Part shown: piece by piece, positions 34,397 to 47,388 of the stretch
Position numbering within the stretch: the stretch's first letter is position 1
Layout: the number at the start of each line of letters is the position of its first letter
DNA from: Dissophora ornata
Taxonomy: Eukaryota > Mortierellomycota > Mortierellomycetes > Mortierellales > Mortierellaceae
Assembly (NCBI GenBank): GCA_025201705.1
Contig: MU616634.1
Location: 1 to 64,000, forward strand
Length of the DNA: 64,000 nucleotides
Direction of reading: 5' to 3'
Notes under the pieces: model-generated
Databases searched by the model: none
Told to the model about the DNA's origin: nothing
The model's input: only the letters and a program-made list of their open reading frames with translations
Position numbers and translations under genes: made by a program

Positions 34397-37300
34397 CACA
34401 GCAATCTCTGCCCTCAGCTTGGAGAGGGATAGCAGTTCATGCATGGCTGTGAAACACGCCACGCGAGTCAATGAGACGGGAGCGAGATGATCCAATATCT
34501 CTTAGGACCGATCCCTTATTCGTCCGCGGTTCTTTTCCGTGAAGATATCAGGAACCAGTCATCGACCTGTTTATTCACTTCTTTCTCTTCAGCGCTCTTC
34601 AGCATCGTTCTTCATGGCTGATCACATAAAAACGACAGGGAAGATAACGAAAAGAGAGCACAAAGAAAGGCTGATGAATTTTTTTTGCACGTGTTTTTGC
34701 AGGGCCGTTTCTTTTTCCTTTGTCTTTCTGCATGTTCTGTGCAGGAATGGACTGTCTCATGCACCCTACCTCGCAGAGGGGGCGCAGTGTAGCCGAGCAA
34801 CGAATTACATTGCGTATGGCTACACCTTAAGTAAAAAGGTGGCAGCGGAAAAAATTGATAGGGAAGCGTGCGCACATGCATGTGTTCTTTTTTCCCCTGG
34901 AACGAAATCCATCAGAAAGCCACAAAGAAACACATGCGCTGCTGCCGCATTGTTTGCTTAAGGTGGAACTGATCCTTTTTGATCCGCAGGACGTGAGTAT
35001 GTGCATTGTACATTCTAATAGACCCACAAAGTGTTATGCAAAAAGCACTTTAGGGCTTATTTCCCGGCCCTCTTTGAACATATATTTTAGAGGATTGAGT
35101 AGGTATTGGCTCACCACACAACATTAATAACGAATCTCGTCTTCAAGCAAAAAACATAGCCATCTCACTAAAATAGGAAGTTTAGCCGGCTGAAGCTGCG
35201 CATACTTTTTGCTGTTCATGCACGTAATTTTTGGCGCTTTCGAGGATTGCAGCGATTCAAAGGCGGTGCTCTTTGCGTTAGTAAATTGCGCAATCTGATT
35301 AATTGAAAAAGTCATTAAATCGTGTCCGATGGCGCGAGACCTTGCACGATGTTACGTATCGACTTGGTGTGCGCGGTCGTGTCTTTGATCCGTCCGCCTG
35401 TTCATCTGAGATGACGAGGGTGAAATATGGTATGAACGACTGCCAAGAGTCGAGCTGCTGATTACAGAGGCAAAAATAAACACCTCAAGCGAGTTATTGA
35501 TGACGTTGTTAGCGCGCGGTTCAATTCCGCCGAGGAGTTTTCATACTCGCCAGCTGATTCCTGATGACCATGCATTTTAACTATTCTTTATCCATGTCTC
35601 TCGGGCATAATTCCTTGGTTCTTTCGCGCATTGCACATTTCATATTTTTCAAGGGCACTGTACATACCAATGTATAAAGCAAAGAGAAGCTTGCGGCTCG
35701 AAACATTGAACTACGTGGTATGTCCCGCCACACAACAGCATCTTACTCTTCACAGATCCTAATTTAAGCAAACAGAGCTGCTGAGAGGCTGAAGAGAAGC
35801 GGAGTCTTTACAAAGAGCTTTGGATCGGTGTTTTTTCTTGTTCGTTGTGTATCCTTCATGCTCATCGCCTCAGCACTCCTAGGAGGTAATTAAGCTATGT
35901 AAAACCGCGATACCGTGATAGCCTAAATAACGAGCTGACACTAAGTTCCTTTTAACGATAACGCGGTCGCATGCAACGAATGAGTGTTAACACAAGAGAA
36001 AACAGAGACATGGATACCTAGAATGCACTGCGAGACGCATTCAGTTTATGACATGCAGTCCCATACCCTTAGGCTCCAAACATGAGCTTACTTTTATGCC
36101 ATAGTCATTGTATTGTTCATTACTCCTTTTTGTATCTCTTTCAACGCGCTACAGGATACTCTATTATCGTCCTGGCTCGCGTGATTTCTTGTGTTGTGTT
36201 GTTGTGTTTTTGCTAAGCCCGTCTCATCTGAGATTTTTCCTTCCCTTGCAAGTTGGTGGGAAATTGGATGTTGCCTCTGGAGCAGACATTGTGTGTATGT
36301 ACATATAGTTTCTCTCTCTTTGGCGTTACTTTAAATGTCTGTACAGCTCTACAATAAAATATGCGCCGATATCATGAATGCTCATCTTGGGTCTTATGCT
36401 GCATGGATTTCGCGCATTATGCCAAGAATCCATGTGCGCTCCCTCTGCGACATCTTGGGATTCTTGCCTGAGGTAATGCATTCGTTGGTAAACCGTTGAT
36501 TGGACTGGACAGAGTACGAGGTATTTGCATAACATACGCCGGCATGAAAGACATTACGCGGTTTACATTTTATGTCGCCGACACAAACGAAAGGCTCTTT
36601 GGAAGTATGCACATTTCGGCTTAGTTGCGCGAAAATTAGTGCTCCTTTCTTCCACCATACTTGAAGAGATTTGATGAGATAGAAGTTAGCGGGAAATCAA
36701 AAGGGCGCATAGTGCGCATGAGGAGCGCACTCTTTTTGTGTGCGCAGATAAATATTACGTACATCAATGAGTTTCTTTCCTCGCTGTTTTTCTTCGTAGC
36801 AGGATATGAACTCTTCAAATCTTCTAAGTGATTTTTTGATTGCGCCCAGGTATTTGCTCACTATGCAAAAACAAACGGAATACCGAAAATTATAACGCCA
36901 AAATGTTAAATTCGAGCATGGCATGGAGCTGCATCGCATTGCATCACTGTTTGAGCATGAGGGGGTTGTTTTTCTATCCTGGAGCATTGTAGCCTCTTGT
37001 ATATTGTATGTGTTTGGACAAAAATGGCGCACGCTTTCGGGAAAAGGCTCCTTATCTCTACGCGTGGGGCTCCTCAGTTGTTCAGAACTTCGTATTTACA
37101 TAGCGGCAGATGTCCCGTTCTTGATTCCCCGACACAACAGAAACATGCATTTATGGGATTAAAGGAGATTCTCGGCTGCGAGCTATTAGCCGGGTCCAGC
37201 TCTTCCCAGATTGTAGGTCGGATCTGGCCTGGGTACTTTTGTGCTGTCTCAAAGAAAACGAAACTATTCCATGCATCTTTGTGTACAGTGCAAAAAAAAA

Positions 37301-38244
37301 AAATATCAGATTCAACAGAAGCACAAAGTCTGAGAGCCTTCCCATTCCATCTTGCGCCACGTTTTTTTGATGGAATCGTAAACCGGAAGCATATCATGAA
37401 GAGATATCGAGGGATGATAGGCTGGACGGTGTGGAAGTTTTCATATACTCATTGCTCCTGGTGTGGAGTGGGCAGAGGTGGAGAAAAAACGCCATGAGTG
37501 TACACTTCTCACATACCGCGATGAATTTTCGTTCATTGCGCCAACGTCTCCCTTACACCTATTGCGTCTCTAACCCAATACGCGTCTAGACTGCACCTCT
37601 AGCAAATGGAGTACAGTACATGTAGTCTAATTTTGATTTTTTTTTGGCAGCTGTGGACTTCGACGCACTCCTGTTGTGATGAGAAACAAGAGGAGGGGCT
37701 GGTGTGTGTAAAATGCGGAGTCCCAACCTTGTGGTTTATAATCACACGTTTTGAGGAACTTGTCGTTTTTTCTCGGATGTGCTTCGGTGTGATAGACGAC
37801 AGGAGTAGAATATCAAACAGAAGCATCGACAAGCCCTCGGGACTTCAATATTTTATAGATGGACCTCCAGACACGTGTGATCCCGCCATATCATTCCGTC
37901 TCTAAGGATAAAGGGTGAATTACGTCGGCTACTGGCCTGTAAGGCGCATCAACAGCGGAGTATTCCAATGTCCTCCCGGCTGTATGAGAAAAGCAGTGCG
38001 TGCGCTGCATAATAATGGATGAGGCATGCAAGAAAACAAAAAATATAAATATGGAAAGAGCCCTGTGTGTGAGATACACGCATGGAAGAAACGGGGCACC
38101 GTACTCGATCGCATGCAATGTACCTTTTCCAAAATTAATGATTTTTAAAACAAACAAACGACAGACAAGCAAACAAACAAAAACAAAGGGTGAGACATTC
38201 TCTATCCACCAGCACAGACACATGCGACGATCGCTTATTTTCTG

Positions 38245-38320
38245 TTAAGGTAAACTGAGCTTAACACAGACGTTAACGTATTAGCATTAACTATTTTCAT
38301 TTCGCGCAGTTTACGTAAAC
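38245..38320. repeat. Palindromic TTAAC/GTAAAC cluster
   Basis: GTAAACTG at 38250-38257 is matched by its inverted copy CAGTTTAC at 38307-38314, and GTTTACGTAAAC at 38309-38320 is a perfect 12-bp palindrome. Between them lie GCTTAACAC, CGTTAACGTATT and GCATTAAC. It lies about 290 bp upstream of the fusion gene. Confidence 0.6.
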
Positions 38321-38607
38321 TCAAAATCGCCAGGAAACAAACAATAAAGATTGGGAGCATTAAAGACAAACGTTTATTCAAGCGAACACAAAAATAAACT
38401 CGCTGCCACAGAGTTCTCATCGACTTGACATTTTTCTCTCCCTCTTTTTTTTTTTTTTTTCACATCCATATTTCTATGCCCTTCGCTTTCCCTCCTTTCA
38501 TTATTTCTTCTCTCCAGTCAGAGTTTTTCCCTACTTCATTTTCTTCATTAAATAATCTCCTACACGAATTCCTACCTTCCACTGCACCAACCCTCTAATA
38601 TTTCGCT

Positions 38608-41600
38608 ATGAGTCCAGATGTAAGCGACCTGATCTCCTGTCGGTAGCACCATGTCGAATGAAAATCTGACAATGTGATTTGATCCTCTCTGAAACTAACT
38701 AACGCCTTGAACTACCTTAGCTCCCACCGGCAGCCCCAAATCCTTCAGGAGCCGCCAAATCAATCGCCATCTCACAGCTCCACGATTTCCTGTCAGGCGG
38801 ATTCCCAGATATTTTCCAATGGAGTCTCAATCGACCACCGACCAAAGAGGAGCTGAACGGCAATCTCTGCAGTTTGTTTAACGCCATGTTCGTCCATTTC
38901 CGCAACACCTTGCCCACCGAAGAGCCTTCCCCCGACTGCTTCATCTTTACACAGCCTGACAAGCCTAGCGTCACCTTTGACGAGCTCTGCAGTCGCATCA
39001 CCCATTTCACTCAGATGCTGGCCAACGGTGGCGCCGGCAAGAATAACAGACCGCCTCTAGGTCGAGGCGATAAGGTTCTGATCCTGTCGTCCTTGGGAGT
39101 CGATTTCTTCGTGGGATCGATTGCCTGCTTGTCTTTGGGAGCGACTCTGATTCTGTTGGACCCGTTCATGGAAAGGGCAAAGATGAATGTCTGCATCGAG
39201 TCTGTCCTACCCATCACCCATATCGTCACCAACATGAGACTTACGGTATTCAAGAAGTGGGTCCTCTCGAAAGCAGTGCCTGCCCTGAAGAAGATCCCTA
39301 ACGTCGTAGAAATCCCCGTGAATGTCGAGTACGTGCTTAAACATATTATTGGAGTCGTTCCTTTCGGCGTGATATTTGAAGAAAGCTGAATATCTAACGC
39401 AAGTCTGACCAATCTCTTAATAGCCGGAAGGTCCTGGAGGCAGCACCCAAGACGATCCCAGTGACCTCAGTTCCTGGAGACACAACTGCGCTGCTTTCCT
39501 TCACAACGGGATCGACAGGCAACCCCAAGCCTATCCGCAGATCTCATGATTACCTCCGTGCTCAGACGATCGCAGTCTTCATTCAGAAGGAGATCAGGGC
39601 TTCTAGTGCCGAGTTTCCAGCAGCCTCAGCAAGAGCCGCCGAGTCTGTGGATGCAGCAGCAAAGCCATCACACAAGCCCGTCAAGGCGGTCACCAATCTG
39701 CCCGTCTTCATTTTCGGCCAGATCATGCTCGGTTACACGACCCTGATCCCGGACAATTTCAACCCCACCGGAGTGAACCCTGGCCCTCTGCTGCAGGCCA
39801 TGGTGCGTAACAATGTCCAAGTCGCATTTGGCTCGCCTGCGTTCTTCATCCGCATCCTACAGCACCTGGAGCAGACAGGCGGCGTGGACCGGTACGGCAA
39901 GTTTCTGAACCCACTCCCAGTTCGAGTCCTCTGTCTAGGCGGCGCTCCCGTCTTCTCATCGGAGTTGGATATCATGCGCAGGGGTGTCAAAGGCGCAGCA
40001 TTCATCTTTTATGGTGCCAGCGAAGCGGAGCCCATCTCAAAGATCCGAGTCGAAGAGAGGATCCTGCTGGAGGCCAACCCTTCTACCACCCTCTCGTCCT
40101 CACAGAAGACCAAGGCCGCGAACAGAATCTCGAGGTTGGACTTAGACAACTTGGACTCGGACTCTGGCTTTGAGGGTGGAAACGTCAATGCCATCTGTGT
40201 CGGTCATGTTAACTTGGATGGCGGATTCGCCCGCACAGCTATTTCACCCTTGGTGGGTGACGAAGAGAATGGTCAACAGCTCTTGGGAATCGGTCAAATC
40301 GGAGAAATCATCGTCTCGGGTCCCCATGTCCACATTACGACGACTTCTGATGACGATCGTGTCATTCATGAGCATCCCTCAGAGGCTAATGGGCACAAAG
40401 ACAGGGTTTGGCTTAGAACTGGCGACTGCGGCTACCTGGACAACGACCAGCGCCTTTGGTTGGTCGGTCGTGCGTCGTGGGTTGTCCGGGAGAATAGTGA
40501 CGAGGATGGCCTCAACTCTCTCCGCTATTGGCCAATTGCCATCGAGCGCTCTGTCCTCGAGACGTTCGGTCCCTCGCACGGAATCACGTATGCCGTCTTC
40601 ATGCCTTCTGGAACCACCGGCAAGCCAGCTTTGTTCATTGAGGTTCCCAAGGGTCTCCCACTCGCTGCTCACACCTTGATTCTCGAGCATCTTCAAGATA
40701 CCTTCGATGTACCAGTTGATGAGCTCCATGTCTTCCGCAAGCTGCCTAGAGATAAGCGCCATGCTTCCAAGATCAACACCATGGCTCTGACCAAAATGAT
40801 CAAGGATAAGAAGGCCTCTGACACGATCGTCATTCAGCGCGGTGACATCAGCGGCACCTTAAACGACAGCCTCCGTCGTGGTCTTACCGCTGCTTCGTAC
40901 AAGAACTCCGCTGGCTCCTTGGATCTCGTCGCTCGCAACACTCTCGCCAACACCGTGGCTCCTTCCGCGGTCCCCGAGAAGCAGCGCTTTAAGTTCTTGA
41001 ACCCTGAGCAGAACCACTTCCTATTCGCGTGGCACCCTGCACAGCTGCTCATCCAATACGGAGGCGGAAAGGCCAAGAATATGGCTACTCTCACCAACCT
41101 AGTTAGCAAGGTTCCTGGAGTCCGTGCAACTGTCCCTGCCTGGTTCTGTGTTTCAACTGAGGCTTTCAAGGCTTTCTTGATTGAGAACCACTTGGATTCC
41201 CAGATCGCTCCCCATATCTCAACTTCAGAGGGGTTGGAAGCATTCCATGCCTCGCTGACACAAAAGATCATGGCCGCTCCCCTGTCCGCAGCGATGACAC
41301 AGGAGCTCACCGCCTTGGTTCAGTTCCTAAGTGCGAACTCGACCTCGTCCTACAATAGACAGCCCTACTTTGCCGTCCGCTCCTCTGGCGCCGACGAAGA
41401 CTCAGTGTCGCACTCCTTTGCTGGTCAGTTCGACTCGTTCCTCTACCGCCAAACCATGGATGAGATCATCACTGCTTTGAAGAAGTGCTGGCTATCTGCA
41501 TTCGCTCCCCGTGTCATGTCCCACCGTCTGACTTGCGGCCTGCCCATCAACAACGTCCGCATGGGAGTCGTCGTCCAGATCATGGTTGATTCTGAGTGTG

Positions 41601-44360
41601 CTGGTGTTGCCTTCTCCCGCCACCCCTTGAACCCCATCAGCGCCAACGTCTCATTGGTCGAGGCCGTCTGGGGACAAGGCGAGGCCCTTGTTAGTGGTGC
41701 TGCCGAGCCTGATTCCTTCGAAGTCGAGCGTGGATTGGATGGCAAGGTAAAGGAGACTCTGGTTCCTAAACCCAAGATGTGGGTCCGCAACACCGGTGGG
41801 GCTGACGGCGCTGATGCCACTGGCCTGGTCGCCGTTGATGTTCCGGAGCCCAAGGCCAGCGCCGCAGCCTTGACCAACAGCCGTGCCAGGACTGTTGGAG
41901 CCACCGTTGCCGGACTCGAATCTCTGATTGGAACTCCTGTCGATTTTGAATGGGCCTACCAGGACAGCGACCCCATGCTGTACTGTCTGCAGGTCCGCCC
42001 TATCGTCAACTTGCCTCCAGCATCGTTCTTCATCGCCACGGATTCTCTCAGGTCTGAGGCTTCATCCGAGACCGTGAACGACTCGCGCACCTCCATTGAA
42101 TCCGCAAGTTCGTCGACCAAGGTCAAGGAGGTGAAGAGCAAGAACAAGAGTAGTGATCTTGTTGACCTGTCCACGATTGCCGACCGCGCCATGGATGCCT
42201 TAGCTGCTCCTCAGGGCATGAACATCACTCTCTGGGACAACTCGAACATCGTCGAGTCCTACTCGGGTGTGACCACGCCGTTGACCTTCTCGTTTGCGTC
42301 GTACAACTACCGCATCGTCTACGAGACCATGCTTACATTCTTGGGCACTCCTACCAAATACATCCAAGAGAACGATGATGCATTTATCAACCTCCTCGGA
42401 TACATTCGCGGCAATGTGTACTACAACCTCATGAACTGGTATCGCCTTCTGTTGTTAGCTCCCCTCGGCAAGTTCTCGGACCCCAAGCACATGGAAACCA
42501 TGATGGGTGTCAAGCAGGGACAGGAAGGAAATGCTGATATGGAGAGGGAATTCAAGAAGATCTTGGATGCCCGTCCCAAGTTCAACGCCTGGCACCGCAC
42601 CAGCCTCCTTCTCAAGTACATTTCGGCCTACCGCAATATCGACCGCATTGTCAACAACTTCTTTATCAACTTCGACGCCTTCTACAGCACCGGCCGTGAG
42701 ATGAACTTTGCGAACATGTCACTCGAGCAGATTTCGACCTACTACAAGCGCAACGCCAGTACTCTCTTGCGCGATTGGAAGGCACCTGTTATCAATGATC
42801 TCTTGGTCATGGGATTCTTCGGTACTCTCAAGTCTTTCATTGCCAAACACCTCGTTGAACAGAAAGCTGCCCCTACTGTCCCTGGTGCTGCCGCCCCCTC
42901 GGCTGCTGATGCCGCTGCCGCTGCAGCCGATGCCGCCGCTGTGGATTCTCTCCAGAACGACCTCCTCTGCGGTGAGGACGTTGAATCCGCCAAGCCGACA
43001 AAGATGCTGATGGATATTGCAAAGTCGATCGACAACACGATCGAATACCGAGAATTGGGTAGCTGGTTCTCGAACCACAAGGATGAAATCTTGAAGGCCA
43101 TCAAGCCCGAAAAGAACCAGTGGATCCTGCGTTCGACTATCTTAAAGCTCTCGTTTGTCAAAGCTCGCGAGCTCTTGAATGGCCTGAATGAGACTGAACC
43201 TGGAAAGCCACAGCCTCCAGTTCAGGTTGTTGCCGATGTCTTGGCCATGATTTTGGAGTTCTTGGACTCTTATGGATTCCGATGCATCAACGAGCTCAAG
43301 CTCGAGGAGAAGGATTTGAATGACGACCCAGGTATGCTTTTTTTTCATTTCGATATTTTTCTGATGACAAACATTGTATTTTTGTGAGTACTTTTTATTC
43401 TGACCATAGCTCTTTTATTTTTTTTCTTCATTTCTAGCGTTTGTCATTGATGCCGTTTCCGGATATATCCGCACCAGGGCTTACGAAGTTGAGGACCTCG
43501 ATAAGCGTGAGCAGATGATCCGTGCTGCCGCCGAGGCCCTCGTCCACCAGAAACTCAAGGGCACACAGCTCATGATCTTCATGTGGCTCCTCCGCAATAC
43601 CCGCCGTGTCGTCAAGCACCGTGAGAACCTCCGCTTTGCGCGTTCCAAGGTCTTTGGTGTCATGCGTCGTATCTTCCGCGGCATGGGTCACCAACTCGTC
43701 AAGCTCGGCGATCTCGAGAATGAGCAGGACGTTTTCTACCTCACCACAGAGGAACTCCTCTCCTATGTCGACGGTCGTGCAGTCTCAAGAGACCTTAAGG
43801 CCTTGACCAAGCTCCGCAAGACCGAGTTCGATGGCTACGTTGCTGACTCGAACGCTCCACCAGAGCGATTTGTCACTCGTGGAGCAGCTGGTGTCTACAT
43901 GTGGTACCCGCACATCCTCGCGGACTTGGACTTGCTCAAGGATGCAGAGGACTCGAACGGCCCACCAGAGCCCGGTATCCTCAAGGGTGTTTCGTGCTGC
44001 CCTGGTGTCGTCGAGGGTGTTGTCCGCGTGGTCAAGGATATTTCAGAGACGAGAGATCTGGATGGCGAGATCTTGGTCACGGCCAGAACGGACCCAGGCT
44101 GGGTGCCTCTGTACCCCATGTGCTCGGGTCTGTTAATCGAGCGTGGATCGCTCCTCAGTCACTCGGCTGTTGTGGCTCGTGAGTTGGGTCTGCCGACGAT
44201 TGTGGGTATCTCCGGAGGATTGATGAAGCGACTCAAGACGGGCATGCGGGTCAAGATGGATGCCGGAAAAGGCAAGGTCTATATCTTGGACGAGCTCGAG
44301 GCATTGGAGAAGGAAGCGGCAAACGGTGGTGGAGTTACGACACAAGACACTACTGTCTAA
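38608..44360 (+). CDS. OleC-like AMP ligase fused to PEP synthase/RPH-like module
   Basis: Four exons: 38608-38619 (only 12 nt, MSPD), 38721-39328, 39424-43331, 43438-44360, summing to 1816 codons plus stop. Residues 1 to about 640 are an adenylate-forming ligase: LLSFTTGSTGNPK (about 230), YGASEAEPISKI (about 405), CVGHVNLDGG, GQIGEIIVSGP and WLRTGDCGYLD (about 536); the YGASEAEP element resembles OleC beta-lactone synthetases. From about 740 follows a PEP-synthase ATP-binding domain (VRSSGADEDSVSHSFAGQ near 859, GVAFSRHPLNP near 935, EAVWGQGEALVSG near 953), a middle part with VESYSGVTTPLTFSF as in rifampin phosphotransferase, and a swivelling phosphohistidine domain (LLSHSAVVAREL, His about 1750). 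Ala-rich linker near 42880-42945. All key residues look present. The substrate is unknown. I know of no described fungal protein with this order. Confidence 0.9.
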
Positions 44361-44906
44361 AGACGAGAAAAAAAAAGAACAAAAGGAAGAAAACCGGCAA
44401 GCTAGTTACATACGACCATATTAACACATAGACTTATATTTTGGAGCTTCTGTAAAATAAATCGAAGGCGATATTTACCGCAACACCAAGCCTCGTTATT
44501 CACTTGATCAGCTGCCGCACTAACAAAGTGACTTTGCAAAAAGACATCATAAACAACAGAGGACTCGCCTTGGCCGTTGCCTCTGAATTTGTCTTCGTTT
44601 TTGTTGTTGCTGCGGGCTTTCATATTCCTTTCGGAAGGCATGTTGATATAAAGTGCGGCTTTGTTGTTTTCACATTCAAGTCCTTCACAAGCTGCCAAAA
44701 AAAAAAAAAAAAAAAAAAAGGTCTTTCATACACTAACAGATGGCTTTCGATAAAATGGAGCGATAGACTTTATTGAGCGAGTAGATTAGAAAGATTATGG
44801 GAGAAAATCGTTGCCAGAAGTCAATAAACTTGTCATAAAATGTAGGTAATCGTGTTCTTGGTATTAATAAATGTGAATGCGTTAATAATGTGACAGCTCT
44901 ACTCTT
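44361..44906. other. Convergent intergenic stretch
   Basis: 546 bp between two stops. It contains a run of about 23 A at 44697-44719. Nothing that looks like a gene. Confidence 0.5.
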
Positions 44907-47388
44907 TTACGCCTTCTTGGCAAGGAGGAGTAAGAGTCCAATGACTCTGAAAAAGATGTAGTATCCCAGCAGGATAACCACTGCGCGCCATTTGGTCAAC
45001 CACTCCACCTGGTCCATACCATAGTATGCAAGCGTAGCGATGCCCTTCTGGGATCCATCTGAAAACTCGTTGTCAAGCAGGCCCGAGAAGGCCCATTGGT
45101 AGTATGAGGCCCAGAATGCCCAGATCCAGCCTCGGGGAATATCCATCCTGCTAACGATAAAGCCGGAGAACAACATCGCCATCGTATTGATCAACGACAA
45201 CATGCTCATGCCGACCTCAGCGTTCTCGGCACCGGCGCCGATAGCTGCGATCAGGGACAAGGCTACGTTCACGAAGACGGCGATGGAAACGAAGTAGTAG
45301 ATCAACGAGCCGTGAAGTCCGATGAGGTAGTAGGTAATGACCACAAAGATAATGGACAGGATGGTGTACGACAAAGTCTCGACGATGGTCTTGGCCATGA
45401 AGTAGGAGGAGGTACGGTACATGCCGGCAGCGCGTTCTCTCAGGAACAGGCTTCGCTCAATGATGACTATTATAGAAAGAAAATTAAAGTCAAGGATGGT
45501 CAGTTGACTTGAGGGCGGACAAATATATCTGGGACAGCATATATCATCAGATAGAGAGAGCTACTTACACTGAGGCATAGCTGAGAAGGTCATGGTGGCG
45601 AGGAAGGAGGTGATAAAGAACAAGGAGATCGACGTGTTGAAACTTGTTTCACCCATCTCGACGCGATCCTTCAGTCCCGAGAATAACGATCCGACCACGA
45701 GTGCGAAAATAATGTGGATAACAGCCGAAGCCTGGAAGATGGTTGGGTGGCGGGCCAAGTTGGTCAAGCTGCGCTGAGTAATCAGCAACGTTTGCGTCAA
45801 CGTTGTTGTCGCATATTCGGTCGTGTACTCCTTCTTGAACTTGTTGAGGAGAGTTTCGCCCTCATGCTTCTCGGAGCTATCTTGGTGCTCATTCATGAGC
45901 TGATTCAAGTAGGCCCCTTGGTTGTTGGCAAGGTATTGTTCGTACACTTGGGCAAAGTTCACTCGCGGCGTCGATAACTCTTGATTGGCTGGATCTTCGT
46001 GGAGTGTGATCAGATCCACTGTTCGACAGATTAAGGAACAGATGGAGGTTGGTTTAGTGTCTTGGTCTTGCGAACACGACATTTGTTGTTACCCAGATTC
46101 AGTGGCAAGATAACTTACAGAAGTAATCGGCAACGTTCCATCCCACTGGACAGTCGTGACCGTGTGTCTTAAAGTAGGCAGCGGCGGAGTGCGCCTTTCC
46201 GAAGTACACCACCTTTCCTTTCGAAAGTAGCAAAAGATCGTCGAAGAGCTATATAATGAAGAGAATGAAAGCGGTTGTGAGCATCTATGCTGAGTGACAA
46301 ATTACAGAGCAATCGCCAAGATTGAGTATCGGACAATACCTCATAGATGTCTGAGCGGGGCTGATGGACAGTCAAGATGACGGTGCGGCCCTTGCGAGCG
46401 AGCTCCTTGATGGCATTGGCGACGTTCAAGGCATCGGTCGATGAAAGACCCGAAGTGGGTTCGTCGAGGAGAAGGACACTTGGACTGGACAGGAGTTCAA
46501 TACCGATGGTGACGCGGCGCTTCTCACCTCCAGAGATACCACGGATGACAGCACCTCCGACCTTGGTGTCCTTGATGTGGGTCAGGTTCAGCTCTTGCAT
46601 GACAGCATAGACTCGAGCAATCTTGTCTTGGTTTTTCATCTTGCGGGGCAGCTTCATCTTTGCCGCGAAAGTCAAGGTCTCGAGAACTGTGAGAGTCTCA
46701 ATAAAGTCTACAAAAGAGCGGAAGGACGAGTGCAAATGTAAGAATGTTGGAGCAGTGTTTTTTCGCAGAGTACGAACACAAATGCGGGTCGGCTAACTAG
46801 GCGATGATATCATGAACAGAGTTGTATTTACCATCTTCTTGGGTGACATAACCGACGAGACGCTTGCGGATAGAGCCGTATTCCTTGACGGGAACATCGT
46901 TCAAGAGAATATCACCCTGGATCTTGCCGACATTGCGTGCCCGACGGTCAGCAAGCAAATCCAAGAGGGTAGTCTTGCCTGTAGAAAATAAGTTAGAGAT
47001 AGTGTTCTCGAGGTGTAAATGGTATGCCTTAAATTCCATGCAGAAGATTATAAACATTAGAACAAAAAATTTCATCGTAAAGTATAGTACCTGACCCACT
47101 GGGACCCATGATGGCCAAGACACGGCCAGGGGTGGCCTTGGCAGAGACGTTCGAGAGCAGAGCACGTTGAACATTAGGCACCTTCTTGAAGATTGATGGC
47201 TTTTCTCCTTCCTTGGACTCCTCCTTAATTGTGATCTCGTATTGGAGATTCGAGACAGTCAACGATGCAGGGATGAACGGAACGTTGCCATCGTGGATGT
47301 CGATATGATGTGAGGGGTTGGAGGAAGCTTTGCTCGAGCCACTCGCGACACTTGGGGTGCGCTGTGGGACGCTGTTAGGTTTTTCCAT
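44907..47388 (-). CDS. ABCG-type half ABC transporter
   Basis: Six exons: 47388-47091, 46978-46832, 46707-46340, 46248-46119, 46018-45569, 45466-44907, summing to 650 residues, the usual length of WHITE/ABCG half transporters. Order is nucleotide-binding domain then membrane domain. Walker A GPSGSGKTTLLD is completed across the intron 47090-46979; signature ISGGEKRRVTIGIEL; Walker B LLLDEPTSGLSS; then HQPRSD. The membrane half has about six hydrophobic segments (FFITSFLATMTFSAMP, SIIFVVITYYLIGL, MAMLFSGFIVSRMDIPRGW). Half transporters work as dimers; members export lipids, sterols or secondary metabolites. Start at 47388 (MEKPNSVPQ) is preferred; an in-frame ATG at 47445 adds 19 residues. Convergent with the fusion gene and a candidate exporter of its product. 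Confidence 0.95.

Larger units (their letters stand above)
33611..38607. other. 5-kb gene-poor AT-rich stretch
   Basis: Open frames reach 166 codons (36997-37497) but their translations are compositionally odd (rich in Cys, Phe, His) and unlike proteins; frames on both strands are broken often. It holds the second copy of the 17-bp element with A10 (34365-34396), homopolymer runs (33785, 37291, 38446) and a palindromic TTAAC/GTAAAC cluster at 38245-38320. I found no tRNA, rRNA or transposon terminal repeats. Confidence 0.55.

Noticed and set aside
34539..34961. 140-codon forward frame in the gene desert
   Set aside because: Contains long Phe/Cys runs from T-rich DNA and no recognisable motif.
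35514..35546. T-arm-like hairpin GCGGTTCAATTCCGC followed by GAGGAG, as part of a tRNA
   Set aside because: No matching acceptor strand, D-arm or anticodon arm is found at the right distance upstream.
36997..37497. 166-codon forward frame
   Set aside because: Composition (Cys/His/Phe-rich), lack of a protein-like pattern and overlapping frames on both strands suggest chance.
44697..44719. Long A run as a retrotransposon poly(A) tail
   Set aside because: No reverse transcriptase or flanking duplication is seen; the run lies just beyond two convergent gene ends and may be simple slippage.
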